From the NCBI GenBank assembly GCA_035555855.1, contig DATMGD010000012.1:1-64000 (forward strand): 64,000 nucleotides of DNA, written 5' to 3'. The DNA is from Palsa-892 sp035555855. Lineage in GTDB: Bacteria; Pseudomonadota; Alphaproteobacteria; Rhizobiales; Xanthobacteraceae. The notes beneath the pieces were generated by a model that saw only the letters and a list, made by a program, of their open reading frames with translations, had not been told where the DNA came from and made no database searches. Position numbers and translations under genes: made by a program. Shown here piece after piece: positions 17,729 to 26,118 of the stretch; the stretch's first letter is position 1; each line of letters begins with the position of its first letter.

Positions 17729-17742
17729 TTGCGTTAGCGCAA
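17729..17742. promoter_or_regulatory. FixK/FNR-type box upstream of ccoN
   Basis: TTGC-GTTAGC-GCAA is a symmetric match to the FixK/FNR consensus TTG(A/C)-N6-(T/G)CAA. Its centre is about 115 bases before the ccoN ATG. A TACAAC element at 17764-17769 sits where the -10 of an activator-overlapping promoter would be, predicting a transcript start near 17777. Confidence 0.85.
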
Positions 17743-17850
17743 AGAACGGCTACCCAAGGCCGATACAACGTTTCTGTGCGGCATTGCAAAATCGTTGTGG
17801 CACCCGCGCGCCACAATATTATTTTTGCAGCCAGCAGAAGGAAAAAGCAC

Positions 17851-19491
17851 ATGCTCGCTGGGCTTACTCGCAACGAGCGCGATCTTTCGCTCGTTATTCT
17901 CGCCGCGCTGACACTGGTCGGCCTTCTGATGGCGATCGCAGGCCGCAACGATCCGTTCGGCGTTCATGGCGCGATCGTGATGGTCATCTGCATCCTCGCG
18001 ATCTTCGCGGTCATTGCGAATTACTACGCGCCCGAGCCCGGTGAAGACCGGTTTGACCGCTATTACGACGAGCCGACGAAATTCGGCATCGTCGTCGCGA
18101 TGATTTGGGTTGTCGTTGGCCTGTTCGTCGGCGACTGGGTGGCGTGGCAGCTGGTCAACCCGAATCTCACCTTCGACGCCGGCTGGGCAAGCTTCGGCCG
18201 CCTGCGCCCGGTGCATACCAGCGGCGTGATCTTCGGTTTTGGCGGCAACGCGCTGATCGCGACCTCGTTCTACGTCATGCAGCGCACGTGCCGCACGCGC
18301 ATGCCCGATCAGCTCAGCCCGTGGTTCGTGCTGTTCGGCTACAACCTGTTTTGTATCATCGCCGCGAGCGGCTACCTGATGGGCGTCACGCAGTCGAAGG
18401 AATATGCCGAGCCCGAATGGTATGCCGACATCTGGCTCGTGGTCGTGTGGGTCGCCTACTTTGTTCTTTATATGCGTACGCTCGCGCGCCGCAAGGAACC
18501 GCACATTTATGTAGCCAATTGGTACTACCTCGCCTTCATCCTGGTGGTGGCGATGCTGCACATCGTCAACAACCTCGCGGTGCCGATTTCGCTCTCGAGC
18601 GTCAAGAGCTATTCGCTGTTCTCCGGCGTGCAGGATGCGATGACCGAATGGTGGTACGGCCATAACGCCGTCGCGTTCTTCCTCACTTCCGGCTTCCTCG
18701 GCATGATGTACTACTACATGCCGGTGCGCGCCGGCCGGCCGATCTTCTCCTATCGGCTGTCGATCATCAGCTTCTGGGGCATCACCTTCTTCTATATGTG
18801 GGCGGGCTCGCACCACCTGCATTACACGGCGTTGCCGCAGTGGGTGCAGACACTCGGCATGACGTTCTCGGTCATGCTGCTCGTGCCATCATGGGCTTCG
18901 GCCAGCAACGCGCTGCTCACGCTGAACGGCGCCTGGCACAAGGTGCGCGACGACGCGACGCTGCGCTTCATGATGGTCGCCGCCGTGTTCTACGGTCTTT
19001 CGACCTTCGAGGGCTCGTTCATGGCGATCCGCTCGGTCAACTCGCTGTCGCACTACACCGACTGGACTGTTGGCCATGTGCACGCCGGCGCACTCGGCTG
19101 GGTCGCGATGATCACCTTCGGCTCGATCTACGCCTCGGTGCCGTGGCTGTGGAAGACCAAGACGATGTATTCGCCGAAACTCGTCGAGGTGCATTTCTGG
19201 CTCGCCCTTGCCGGCACCATTATCTATGTCTTCGCAATGTGGAACTCCGGCATCATCCAGGGGCTGATGTGGCGGACCTATAACGAGAGCGGCACGCTCG
19301 CTTACTCGTTCGTCGACTCGCTGGTGGCGATGCATCCCTATTACATCGCGCGCGCGATCGGCGGCCTGCTGTTCCTGACCGGCGGTGTCGTCGCCTTTTA
19401 CAATATCTGGATGACGATCCGCATGGCCGCGAGCGCAGCAAGCGAAACGCCGCGCGATCGCCCGGTCCCTGCCTTGCAGCCTGCGGAGTAA
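17851..19491 (+). CDS. ccoN: cbb3-type cytochrome c oxidase subunit I (CcoN/FixN)
   Basis: This 546-residue inner-membrane protein is the catalytic subunit of the high-affinity cbb3 oxidase, which carries the low-spin haem b and the haem b3-CuB centre. About 12 hydrophobic segments are visible, with conserved histidines in RPVHTSGVIFGFGGNAL (first group), WAGSHHLHYTA (CuB region) and WTVGHVHAGALGW (haem ligands). The chosen ATG at 17851 has an AAGGA site; upstream in-frame sequence overlaps the promoter. It opens the ccoNOQP operon and is preceded by a FixK-type box. Confidence 0.96.
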   Translation: MLAGLTRNERDLSLVILAALTLVGLLMAIAGRNDPFGVHGAIVMVICILAIFAVIANYYAPEPGEDRFDRYYDEPTKFGIVVAMIWVVVGLFVGDWVAWQLVNPNLTFDAGWASFGRLRPVHTSGVIFGFGGNALIATSFYVMQRTCRTRMPDQLSPWFVLFGYNLFCIIAASGYLMGVTQSKEYAEPEWYADIWLVVVWVAYFVLYMRTLARRKEPHIYVANWYYLAFILVVAMLHIVNNLAVPISLSSVKSYSLFSGVQDAMTEWWYGHNAVAFFLTSGFLGMMYYYMPVRAGRPIFSYRLSIISFWGITFFYMWAGSHHLHYTALPQWVQTLGMTFSVMLLVPSWASASNALLTLNGAWHKVRDDATLRFMMVAAVFYGLSTFEGSFMAIRSVNSLSHYTDWTVGHVHAGALGWVAMITFGSIYASVPWLWKTKTMYSPKLVEVHFWLALAGTIIYVFAMWNSGIIQGLMWRTYNESGTLAYSFVDSLVAMHPYYIARAIGGLLFLTGGVVAFYNIWMTIRMAASAASETPRDRPVPALQPAE

Positions 19492-19496
19492 CGATA

Positions 19497-20231
19497 ATGA
19501 TGACACCTTTCGGCTTTCATTATCGTCTGGAACGCAAGGCCATCGGCCTCGTGCTCGGCATCATCCTCGTCGCCTCGATCGGCGGCATCGTCGAGATCGC
19601 TCCGCTGTTCACGATCCATCAAACCGTCGAAGACGCGCCCGACATGCGCGTCTATACGCCGCTCGAGCTTGCGGGCCGCAACATCTATATCCGCGAGGGC
19701 TGCTATGCCTGCCACTCGCAGATGATCCGCACGCTGCGCGACGAGGTCGAGCGCTACGGCCCCTACTCGCTCGCGGTCGAATCGAAATACGACCACCCGA
19801 TGCTGTGGGGCTCGAAGCGGACGGGGCCGGATCTTGCGCGCCTCGGCGGCAAGTATTCGGACGAGTGGCATGTCGCGCATCTTCTCAATCCGCGCGATGT
19901 CGTGCCTGAATCCGTGATGCCGGCCTATGCGTGGCTCGCGCGCACGCCGCTCAAGATCGACGATCTCGGCAATCATCTCGCGGCGATGCGCAAGGTCGGC
20001 GTGCCCTACACCGACGACATGATTGCGAATGCGAAGGACGATGCATACGGCCAGGCCAAGCCCGACACGCCGTTCGCCGAGGGCGTCACCAAGCGTTATG
20101 GCGATGCCACCAATGTCCGCGCCTTCGGCGGCGGCACGACGGTGACCGAGATGGATGCGCTGGTCGCTTACCTGCAAATTCTCGGCCGCCTCACGGACGC
20201 GGCCCACAAGACAGCCAAAGCGGGAGAGTGA
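19497..20231 (+). CDS. ccoO: cbb3-type cytochrome c oxidase subunit II (CcoO/FixO)
   Basis: This 244-residue membrane-anchored cytochrome c passes electrons to CcoN. An N-terminal transmembrane helix (AIGLVLGIILVASIGGIVEI) is followed by a periplasmic domain with one haem c site, CYACH in REGCYACHSQMIRTL, and a likely methionine ligand later (about SVMPAYAW). It starts 5 bases after the ccoN stop. Confidence 0.96.
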   Translation: MMTPFGFHYRLERKAIGLVLGIILVASIGGIVEIAPLFTIHQTVEDAPDMRVYTPLELAGRNIYIREGCYACHSQMIRTLRDEVERYGPYSLAVESKYDHPMLWGSKRTGPDLARLGGKYSDEWHVAHLLNPRDVVPESVMPAYAWLARTPLKIDDLGNHLAAMRKVGVPYTDDMIANAKDDAYGQAKPDTPFAEGVTKRYGDATNVRAFGGGTTVTEMDALVAYLQILGRLTDAAHKTAKAGE

Positions 20232-20233
20232 GC

Positions 20234-20404
20234 ATGTTCGATCACGACACCACCGTATGGTTCTCGAAATCCTTCGGGCTGTTTTATCTCATCGCGTTTT
20301 CCGTCGCCGTGCTGGTCTATGTGTACTGGCCGTCGAACAAGAAGCGCTTCGATAAGGCCGCCGACTCCATTCTTCGCGACGAGGACGACAAGCCATGGCG
20401 GTAG
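20234..20404 (+). CDS. ccoQ: cbb3 oxidase assembly subunit CcoQ/FixQ
   Basis: This 56-residue protein has one transmembrane helix (FGLFYLIAFSVAVLVYVYW) followed by a charged tail PSNKKRFDKAADSILRDEDDKPW, cited for the tail motif LRDEDDKPW typical of FixQ. It stabilises the oxidase complex. It starts two bases after ccoO (GGGAGAGTGAGC precedes the ATG at 20234) and overlaps ccoP by 10 bases. Confidence 0.93.
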   Translation: MFDHDTTVWFSKSFGLFYLIAFSVAVLVYVYWPSNKKRFDKAADSILRDEDDKPWR

Positions 20405-21276
20405 AAGAACGCGATCCGCACACCGGTTATCTCACGACCGGCCACGAGTGGAACGGCATCAAGGAACTCAACACGCCGGTGCCGCGGCCAGTGTGGTTTT
20501 TCCTCATCACCACAGCGCTGTTCGCGCTCGGCTACTGGATTTTGATGCCGGCCTGGCCGACGGGCGTCTCCTATACCAAGGGCCTCCTGGGCATCGACCA
20601 GCGCGATATCGTCGCCGAAAGCCTCAAGAACGCGGCGCTGGAGCGCAACGTCTGGACCAAGCGCATCGAGAGCGAGAGCTACGCACAGATTCAGGCCGAC
20701 CCGCAGCTCATGCAGGCGGTGCGGCAGACCGGCCATACGTTGTTCGCCGATAACTGCGCCGTCTGCCACGGCTCGAAAGCGTCCGGCGGCAAGGGCTACC
20801 CGAATCTGACGACCAATTCCTGGCTTTACGGCGGCACGCCCGAGCAAATTTTTGAGACGATCCGCGTCGGCATCAACTCGGCGCATGCCGATACCCGCGT
20901 TGCCGAGATGCCGGCCTTCGGCCGCAGCCAGATGTTGCCGCGCGCCGAGATCGAGAAGGTCGCGCGCTATGTGCAGGCACTGTCCGATCCAGCAGTACGG
21001 CAGAAACTCGGCGCTGCCGCCTTTGAGGATGGCCAGAAGATCTTCGCGGCAAGCTGCGCCTCGTGCCATGGCGAGGATGCCAAGGGCCAGATCGAAACCG
21101 GCGCGCCCAACCTCACCGATCCCTACTGGATCTATGGCGGGAACCTCGCCGCGATCTACGATACGCTATGGGACGGCCGCAAAGGCCACATGCCGACCTG
21201 GGAGGGCCGCCTCTCGGCGCTCGACCGCAAGATCCTCGCACTTTACCTCGTCGATCTGCGGAACAAGAAGCAATGA
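20395..21276 (+). CDS. ccoP: cbb3-type cytochrome c oxidase subunit III (CcoP/FixP)
   Basis: This 293-residue dihaem cytochrome c subunit accepts electrons from soluble cytochromes. It begins with a cytoplasmic segment and a transmembrane helix (VWFFLITTALFALGYWIL), then two cytochrome c domains with haem sites CAVCH and CASCH and the matching methionines around VAEMPAFG and GHMPTWEG. Its start overlaps ccoQ and its stop overlaps the next small gene as ATGA. Confidence 0.96.
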   Translation: MAVEERDPHTGYLTTGHEWNGIKELNTPVPRPVWFFLITTALFALGYWILMPAWPTGVSYTKGLLGIDQRDIVAESLKNAALERNVWTKRIESESYAQIQADPQLMQAVRQTGHTLFADNCAVCHGSKASGGKGYPNLTTNSWLYGGTPEQIFETIRVGINSAHADTRVAEMPAFGRSQMLPRAEIEKVARYVQALSDPAVRQKLGAAAFEDGQKIFAASCASCHGEDAKGQIETGAPNLTDPYWIYGGNLAAIYDTLWDGRKGHMPTWEGRLSALDRKILALYLVDLRNKKQ

Positions 21277-21488
21277 GAACCGTGGCGACGGCACAGCCGA
21301 TGAAATCGCGGACTCTTTTATGGCTTTCGATCGGCGCGGGGCTCGCGCTGCTCTTTGCCGCCAATGCGCATCTCGTTTATGTCGCGATGACGTCGCAGCC
21401 GGATTGCGTCGCGCATCTGCGCTCGGGCGACAGCCCGAATGCAGCCGCGCAATTCAGCGCCGCCAAATCGTCGTGCAAACCGCAATGA
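21273..21488 (+). CDS. Small single-span membrane protein coupled to ccoP
   Basis: This 71-residue protein starts at an ATG overlapping the ccoP stop (ATGA), which implies translational coupling. It has one transmembrane helix (LLWLSIGAGLALLFAANAHLVYVAM) and a short tail with two cysteines (QPDCVAHL and SSCKPQ), probably periplasmic. I do not recognise a named family. It occupies the position where fixG usually begins, but it is far too short and has no ferredoxin motifs, so it is not FixG or FixH. A role in oxidase assembly is possible. Confidence 0.75.
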   Translation: MRTVATAQPMKSRTLLWLSIGAGLALLFAANAHLVYVAMTSQPDCVAHLRSGDSPNAAAQFSAAKSSCKPQ

Positions 21489-21515
21489 CACTACAGTGAT
21501 CTGGCGAGGCCAACG

Positions 21516-22301
21516 ATGACCATCATTCCCGCGCTCGTTCCGCCGCTCCCCCGCGACAAGAAGTGGCACCGCAAGCTCGCACCGTCCGCCGCCTTCGGCT
21601 GGTTGAAGGCGGGCTTCCATGATTTGGCGATCAACCCGTCGGCGAGCCTCAGCTATGGCCTGCTGGTCTTTCTAATCTCGGCCGGCATCATCGGGGGCCT
21701 CTTTGCCTTCGGGTGGGACTATTTCCTGTTTCCGGCGCTCGCCGGCTTCATGGTGGTCGGGCCGCTGCTCGCCATCGGCCTTTACGAAAAGAGCCGGCTG
21801 ATCGCGCAGGGCAAGCGGACGAGCCTCGGCCGCATGATCGCGGTGAAGCCGAAATCCGGCGGACAGATTCTGTTCACCGGCGTGCTCCTGTGCCTCCTGA
21901 TGCTTTTGTGGATGCGCGCCGCCGTCATTATCTATGCGCTGTTCTTTGGCCTGCGGCCTTTCCCCGGCCTCGATCACATCGCGCCGATGCTGTTTACGAC
22001 GCCGGAAGGCTGGGCGATGCTGATTGTCGGCAGCGCCGTGGGCGGGCTGTTCGCGGCGTTTTCGTTCGCGATCAGCGCCTTCTCGATCCCGATGCTGCTC
22101 GACGAAAAGGTCGATGCGCTGACCGCCATGGGCTCGAGCATGGCCTTGGTCTGGAACAATCTTCGGGTGATGCTGGTGTGGGCCGCGATCGTGCTCGCGC
22201 TGTTTCTGTTTTCGTTGATGACTGGGCTGATCGGCATGATCATCGTCTATCCGCTGCTCGGCCACGGCACCTGGCACGCCTACCGCGCAATGCGGCCCTG
22301 A
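21516..22301 (+). CDS. DUF2189 family integral membrane protein
   Basis: This 261-residue protein has about five or six hydrophobic segments and the family's landmarks: ALNPSASLSYG-like INPSASLSYGLLVFLIS, GPLLAIGLYEKSR, and DEKVDALTAMGSSM. These match the DUF2189 (COG5473) family of predicted inner-membrane proteins often found in cbb3 clusters of alphaproteobacteria. The function is unknown; it may help oxidase biogenesis. It lies 27 bases after the small coupled gene and 49 before the copper ATPase. Confidence 0.82.
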   Translation: MTIIPALVPPLPRDKKWHRKLAPSAAFGWLKAGFHDLAINPSASLSYGLLVFLISAGIIGGLFAFGWDYFLFPALAGFMVVGPLLAIGLYEKSRLIAQGKRTSLGRMIAVKPKSGGQILFTGVLLCLLMLLWMRAAVIIYALFFGLRPFPGLDHIAPMLFTTPEGWAMLIVGSAVGGLFAAFSFAISAFSIPMLLDEKVDALTAMGSSMALVWNNLRVMLVWAAIVLALFLFSLMTGLIGMIIVYPLLGHGTWHAYRAMRP

Positions 22302-22350
22302 GCCTTTTCAGGCTCGCGTTCCGCCGCACGCGGCGGGAAGGAGTCGTTCG

Positions 22351-24633
22351 ATGAGTTGCTGTGTTTCCGGTGCGGAATTTCCGAACGCCGTTGCCTTGCG
22401 CGCGCTCAACGACGAAATCATGCTCGCAAGCCGCACGGTCGAGGAAGGCCTGCGGCAGACCGACCTTTCGGTGCCCGCGATCCACTGCGGCGGCTGCATC
22501 CAGAAGATCGAGACAACGCTCGCGGCGCTTCCTGGCGTCGAACAGGCTCGCGTCAATCTTTCGACCAAGCGTGTCAGCATCCGCTGGCACGCGGCGACCA
22601 CGCCGCCGCCTTTCATTGAAGCACTTAACCAGATCGGCTACGGCGCGCATCTTTACGACACCGCAAGCGACGGCAAGGACAAGACGCAGACCGAACTCGT
22701 GCGGGCGCTTGCCGTCGCCGGTTTTGCGGCGAGCAACATCATGCTGCTTTCGGTTTCGGTGTGGTCGGGCGCCGAGCCCGCGACACGCGATCTTTTCCAT
22801 TGGCTGTCGGCGCTGATCGCCTTTCCGGCACTCGCCTATTCGGGCCGGATTTTCTTCCGCTCGGCCTGGCAGGCGCTCCGTCACGGCCAGACCAATATGG
22901 ACGTGCCGATCTCGATCGGCGTTCTCTTAGCCTTCGGCCTCAGCCTTTACGAGACAATTCATCACGGCCAACACGCCTATTTCGATGCCTCGATCACGCT
23001 CCTCTTCTTCCTCTTGATCGGCCGGACGCTCGATCACGTCATGCGCGAGCGGGCACGCACGGCCGTGCGCGGGCTTGCCAATCTTGCCGCGCGCGGCGCG
23101 CTCGTCGTCGCGCCTGACGGCGCGCAGAACTATCTGCCGGTCGAGAAGATCGAGACCGGCATGACGATTTTGCTCGCAGCCGGCGAGCGCGTTCCGGTCG
23201 ATGCGCTGGTGCTGAAAGGCCGCTCTGAGCTCGACTGCTCGCTGGTATCCGGCGAAAGCCTGCCGCAGCCGGCGCAGGAAGGCGCGACACTTCAGGCCGG
23301 CACGCTCAATCTCACCGGGCCACTGACCATTGTCGCGACAGCCGCAGCGCAGAACTCGTTCCTCGCCGAAATGGTGCGGATGATGGAAGCCGCTGAATCT
23401 GGCCGCTCGGTCTATCGCCGCATTGCCGACCGCGCTTCTCAACTCTACGCGCCCGTGGTGCATCTCACGGCGCTTCTTACGTTTATCGGCTGGATGATTA
23501 TCGAGGGCGATGTTCACCACGCGCTGACCATCGCGATCGCCGTCCTCATCATCACCTGCCCCTGCGCGCTCGGGCTCGCCGTGCCGATGGTGCAGATTGT
23601 CGCCGCGCGGCGGCTGTTCGAGCAGGGCATCATGGTCAAGGACGGCGGCGCGCTCGAACGGCTCGCCGAAATCGACAGCGTTGTCTTCGACAAGACGGGC
23701 ACGCTGACGATGGGCGAGCCGAAGCTCACCAAGCACACGGGCAATACCGAAACACTGGCGCTTGCCGCCGCCATCGCCTTGCATTCGCGCCATCCTTATT
23801 CGCGCGCGCTGGCGGCCGCCGGACGAAAGGGGATCGGACAATTCGAGATCACGAATATTTCCGAGCACGCCGGCGCAGGCGTTGAGGCAGAGATCGGCGG
23901 CAGCCACTATCGCCTCGGCCGCCCCGAATGGGCGGCACCCGATGCAAAGCCCGGCACGGCGGAAACGCCGCGCGTCGTACTCGCCCGCGACGGGCATTTG
24001 CTGGCTTCGTTCGATTTCGACGACGAGTTGCGCCCCGATACCAACGCCGCCATCACAGCATTAAAAAGAGACGGCCTTGCCATTGAAGTGCTTTCAGGCG
24101 ACCGCGCGGCACCCGTGCAGGCGCTCGCCGCACAGCTTGGCCTGCCGCATATCGCGCATGTCTCGCCGGGCGAGAAATCTGCGCATGTTGCGGCGATTGC
24201 AGCCGCGGGCCATCGTGCGCTGATGGTCGGCGACGGCCTGAATGACGCGCCCGCGCTCGTTGCGGCTCACGTCTCGATGGCACCCGCAAGCGCCGCTGAC
24301 ATCAACCGTAACGCCGCCGATCTCGTCTTCCTGCGCGAGAGTCTCCTTGCCGTGCCGCAGGCGATTGAGGTCGCGCGCCGTGCACGCGTCCTCGTGCGGC
24401 AGAACCTCATGCTTGCTGTTAGCTATAATCTGGTCGCGGTCCCGCTTGCGATCATGGGCGGCGTAACGCCACTCGTCGCGGCGATCGCGATGTCGGGCTC
24501 GTCGCTGATTGTCGTCGGCAATGCATTGCGGCTCGGCCGCACACACATGCAAAAGCACGAGGAACCTCGCCCTGCGGCGGGCATTTCTCCCTCGCGGGAT
24601 TTCCCGCAAGAATTCGCGGAGGCAGCACGATGA
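22351..24633 (+). CDS. ccoI: Copper-translocating P-type ATPase CcoI/FixI
   Basis: This 760-residue P1B-type ATPase exports copper needed to build the cbb3 oxidase. In order it shows an N-terminal metal-binding motif CGGC (IHCGGCIQKI), the membrane metal motif CPC (IITCPCALGLAVPM), the phosphorylation site DKTGTLTMG, the HP dipeptide in HSRHPYSRAL, and the hinge GDGLNDAPAL. A further cysteine pair MSCC opens the protein. It lies on the same strand as ccoNOQP and its stop overlaps the ccoS start. The fixG and fixH genes that usually precede it are missing here. Confidence 0.95.
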   Translation: MSCCVSGAEFPNAVALRALNDEIMLASRTVEEGLRQTDLSVPAIHCGGCIQKIETTLAALPGVEQARVNLSTKRVSIRWHAATTPPPFIEALNQIGYGAHLYDTASDGKDKTQTELVRALAVAGFAASNIMLLSVSVWSGAEPATRDLFHWLSALIAFPALAYSGRIFFRSAWQALRHGQTNMDVPISIGVLLAFGLSLYETIHHGQHAYFDASITLLFFLLIGRTLDHVMRERARTAVRGLANLAARGALVVAPDGAQNYLPVEKIETGMTILLAAGERVPVDALVLKGRSELDCSLVSGESLPQPAQEGATLQAGTLNLTGPLTIVATAAAQNSFLAEMVRMMEAAESGRSVYRRIADRASQLYAPVVHLTALLTFIGWMIIEGDVHHALTIAIAVLIITCPCALGLAVPMVQIVAARRLFEQGIMVKDGGALERLAEIDSVVFDKTGTLTMGEPKLTKHTGNTETLALAAAIALHSRHPYSRALAAAGRKGIGQFEITNISEHAGAGVEAEIGGSHYRLGRPEWAAPDAKPGTAETPRVVLARDGHLLASFDFDDELRPDTNAAITALKRDGLAIEVLSGDRAAPVQALAAQLGLPHIAHVSPGEKSAHVAAIAAAGHRALMVGDGLNDAPALVAAHVSMAPASAADINRNAADLVFLRESLLAVPQAIEVARRARVLVRQNLMLAVSYNLVAVPLAIMGGVTPLVAAIAMSGSSLIVVGNALRLGRTHMQKHEEPRPAAGISPSRDFPQEFAEAAR

Positions 24634-24806
24634 TGGATTTTCTTTATCTCGTTCCGATTGCCCTCGTTCTCGGACTGATCGGACTCGTTGCATTCATGTG
24701 GACGCTGCGAAGCGGTCAATATGACGACCTCGACGGCGCAGCCGAACGCATTCTGCACGACGACGAGGACAAACCGCTGCCGTCGAAAAAGAAAGCACCA
24801 CGCTGA
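24630..24806 (+). CDS. ccoS: cbb3 oxidase maturation protein CcoS/FixS
   Basis: This 58-residue protein is needed for cofactor insertion into the cbb3 oxidase in other bacteria. It has one N-terminal transmembrane helix (FLYLVPIALVLGLIGLVAF), then W-T-L-R-SGQYDDLDG and the acidic tail ERILHDDEDKP, the classic CcoS pattern. The ATG at 24630 overlaps the ccoI stop (ATGA), so the two are coupled. Confidence 0.92.
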   Translation: MMDFLYLVPIALVLGLIGLVAFMWTLRSGQYDDLDGAAERILHDDEDKPLPSKKKAPR

Positions 24807-24820
24807 TCTATTTCAGGGTT

Positions 24821-25234
24821 TCAGTAAGGTCCAATGCCGCGCACGCAATACATGCGGCTCTTGTTGGCTTCGCTGATTGAAATCAGCGCCCCGGGCGTGA
24901 AGCGAGCGCCTTCAAGCCGGAAGTCCGACGGGTCTTCATCGGGACCGGCAATGTCGTAATGCAAGGTCCAGCTGCCGTCGGTCCGCGGCATCAGATGCCC
25001 GACCTCGTTGGCCGCGCCGGGCGAATATTTCACGAGCCGAAAGTAATCGGCATAATCGATCCAGGCTCTCGTCTCGATCGCGGATTTCTCGTCGAGCGGC
25101 GCCCACAGAATGTAACCCTCGCTCGGTTTACTGCGAGAGTGACTCCCAGCGTCGACGCATTCGAGGCAAATGCGGCGGAAATTTTCCGGCAGATGAAATC
25201 CGGTTTTACGTTCAAGCTCGCAAGCGGCGGCCAT
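24821..25234 (-). CDS. Hypothetical protein downstream of the FixK-type gene
   Basis: This 137-residue protein is not recognised. It is soluble, with cysteines in the N-terminal half (ICLECVDAGSHS) and an aromatic-rich middle (YFRLVKYSPGAANEVGHLM). The composition is protein-like, with no low complexity. It starts 13 bases after the stop of the FixK-type regulator on the same strand, so it is probably in its operon and may be linked to low-oxygen control. It converges on ccoS with a 14-base gap. Confidence 0.65.
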   Translation of the reverse strand: MAAACELERKTGFHLPENFRRICLECVDAGSHSRSKPSEGYILWAPLDEKSAIETRAWIDYADYFRLVKYSPGAANEVGHLMPRTDGSWTLHYDIAGPDEDPSDFRLEGARFTPGALISISEANKSRMYCVRGIGPY

Positions 25235-25247
25235 CTTCGCCTCCCGG

Positions 25248-25955
25248 TCAATCGTTCAGCCGGCTGAGCGCGCCACCGTTCTTCAACACAACGCGGCGGC
25301 ACGACGGCAGCTCGATTACGGCTTCCGCCTCGAGTTGCGTAAAGGTCCGCGACACCGTCTCGATGGTAAGGCCGAGATAATCGGCAATGTCCTGCCGCGA
25401 CATCGGCAACTCAATCGCGCCGTTGGCACCGATCCGCCTGGTCATCTCGAGCAAAAAAGCAGCCAGGCGCTCATGCGCATTCTTGCGGCCGAGCGTCGTC
25501 ATCAGGCCGCGCAAGTGATCGAGTTCTTCGGCGGTCAGCGTCCACAATTCGCTCGCAAGCTCGCTGTCGCGGGCGGCGAGCTTGGCGAGCGTGCCGCGAT
25601 CGACCGCGACCACCGTCGTTGCAGCGACCGCTTCAGCAGAAAACTGGTAGTGCGCACCGGCACCAAGACCGAAAATATCGCCCGCCAAATGAAAACCGCT
25701 GATCTGGCGGCGGCCGTCGTCGAGCAGCTTGTAGGTGCGGACCGCACCGCTCGCGACTTTGTAGAACGAACGCGCCGTTTCGCCCTCGCCGTAGATTTCG
25801 CCATTGCGCGGAAAGTTCATCGTGCAACCGATCGTTTCGAAAGCGACGGCAAGCCTGCCGTAACGTTCCTGCGCGACAGGGTGGGCGCGGCATCCACGCA
25901 CCAAGGACGGCTTCGGCAGCTTGTTCGATAATCTCGGTGCGACGGCGGCAAACAT
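25248..25955 (-). CDS. fixK: Crp/Fnr-family regulator, FixK type
   Basis: This 235-residue regulator has a cyclic-nucleotide-type beta barrel (about residues 45-135, with NGEIYGEGETARSFYKVASG) and a C-terminal winged helix with the recognition segment DYLGLTIETVSRTFTQLE. The E-x-V-S-R pattern is that of FNR/FixK proteins that read TTGA-like half-sites. No N-terminal cluster of cysteines for an oxygen-sensing iron-sulfur centre is visible (one Cys near residue 22 and one near 44), so it is more like FixK than FNR or FnrN. It lies divergent from fixL, and four FixK-type boxes in the window are its probable targets. An inverted repeat at 26020-26039 sits in its promoter region. Confidence 0.88.
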   Translation of the reverse strand: MFAAVAPRLSNKLPKPSLVRGCRAHPVAQERYGRLAVAFETIGCTMNFPRNGEIYGEGETARSFYKVASGAVRTYKLLDDGRRQISGFHLAGDIFGLGAGAHYQFSAEAVAATTVVAVDRGTLAKLAARDSELASELWTLTAEELDHLRGLMTTLGRKNAHERLAAFLLEMTRRIGANGAIELPMSRQDIADYLGLTIETVSRTFTQLEAEAVIELPSCRRVVLKNGGALSRLND

Positions 25956-26019
25956 GGGGGCTCTCCTTCGTTAAGACTCTTTACCGCCCGGCGGATTTGC
26001 CCGAAATTCAGATCAACCC

Positions 26020-26039
26020 CCTAAGGGGAATCCCTTAGG
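26020..26039. promoter_or_regulatory. Perfect inverted repeat between fixK and fixL
   Basis: CCTAAGGG and CCCTTAGG form perfect 8-bp arms around GAAT, 64 bases before the fixK start and about 95 before fixL. It does not fit the FixK consensus. Its place in the shared promoter of a FixLJ-FixK cascade makes it a candidate FixJ site or another regulator's operator; this is inference. Confidence 0.6.
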
Positions 26040-26070
26040 TCACGGCGCGCCCGCCGGCGTGCTAGGAAAC

Positions 26071-26118
26071 ATGATGGATTTCAATTGCTTAATCGCTCGC
26101 CCGCGCATCTTCCCATGA
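26071..26118 (+). CDS. Possible 15-codon leader peptide coupled to fixL
   Basis: A short frame of 15 codons (M-M-D-F-N-C-L-I-A-R-P-R-I-F-P) starts after AGGAAAC, a fair ribosome-binding site, and its stop overlaps the fixL ATG as ATGA. The fixL ATG itself has no visible ribosome-binding site, so it could depend on re-initiation after this peptide. The peptide has no recognised motif and could be a chance frame. Confidence 0.4.
   Translation: MMDFNCLIARPRIFP

Noticed and set aside
17734..18822. Open frame of 362 codons on the - strand
   Set aside because: It lies opposite ccoN and has the Arg/His/Asp-rich composition of a shadow frame.
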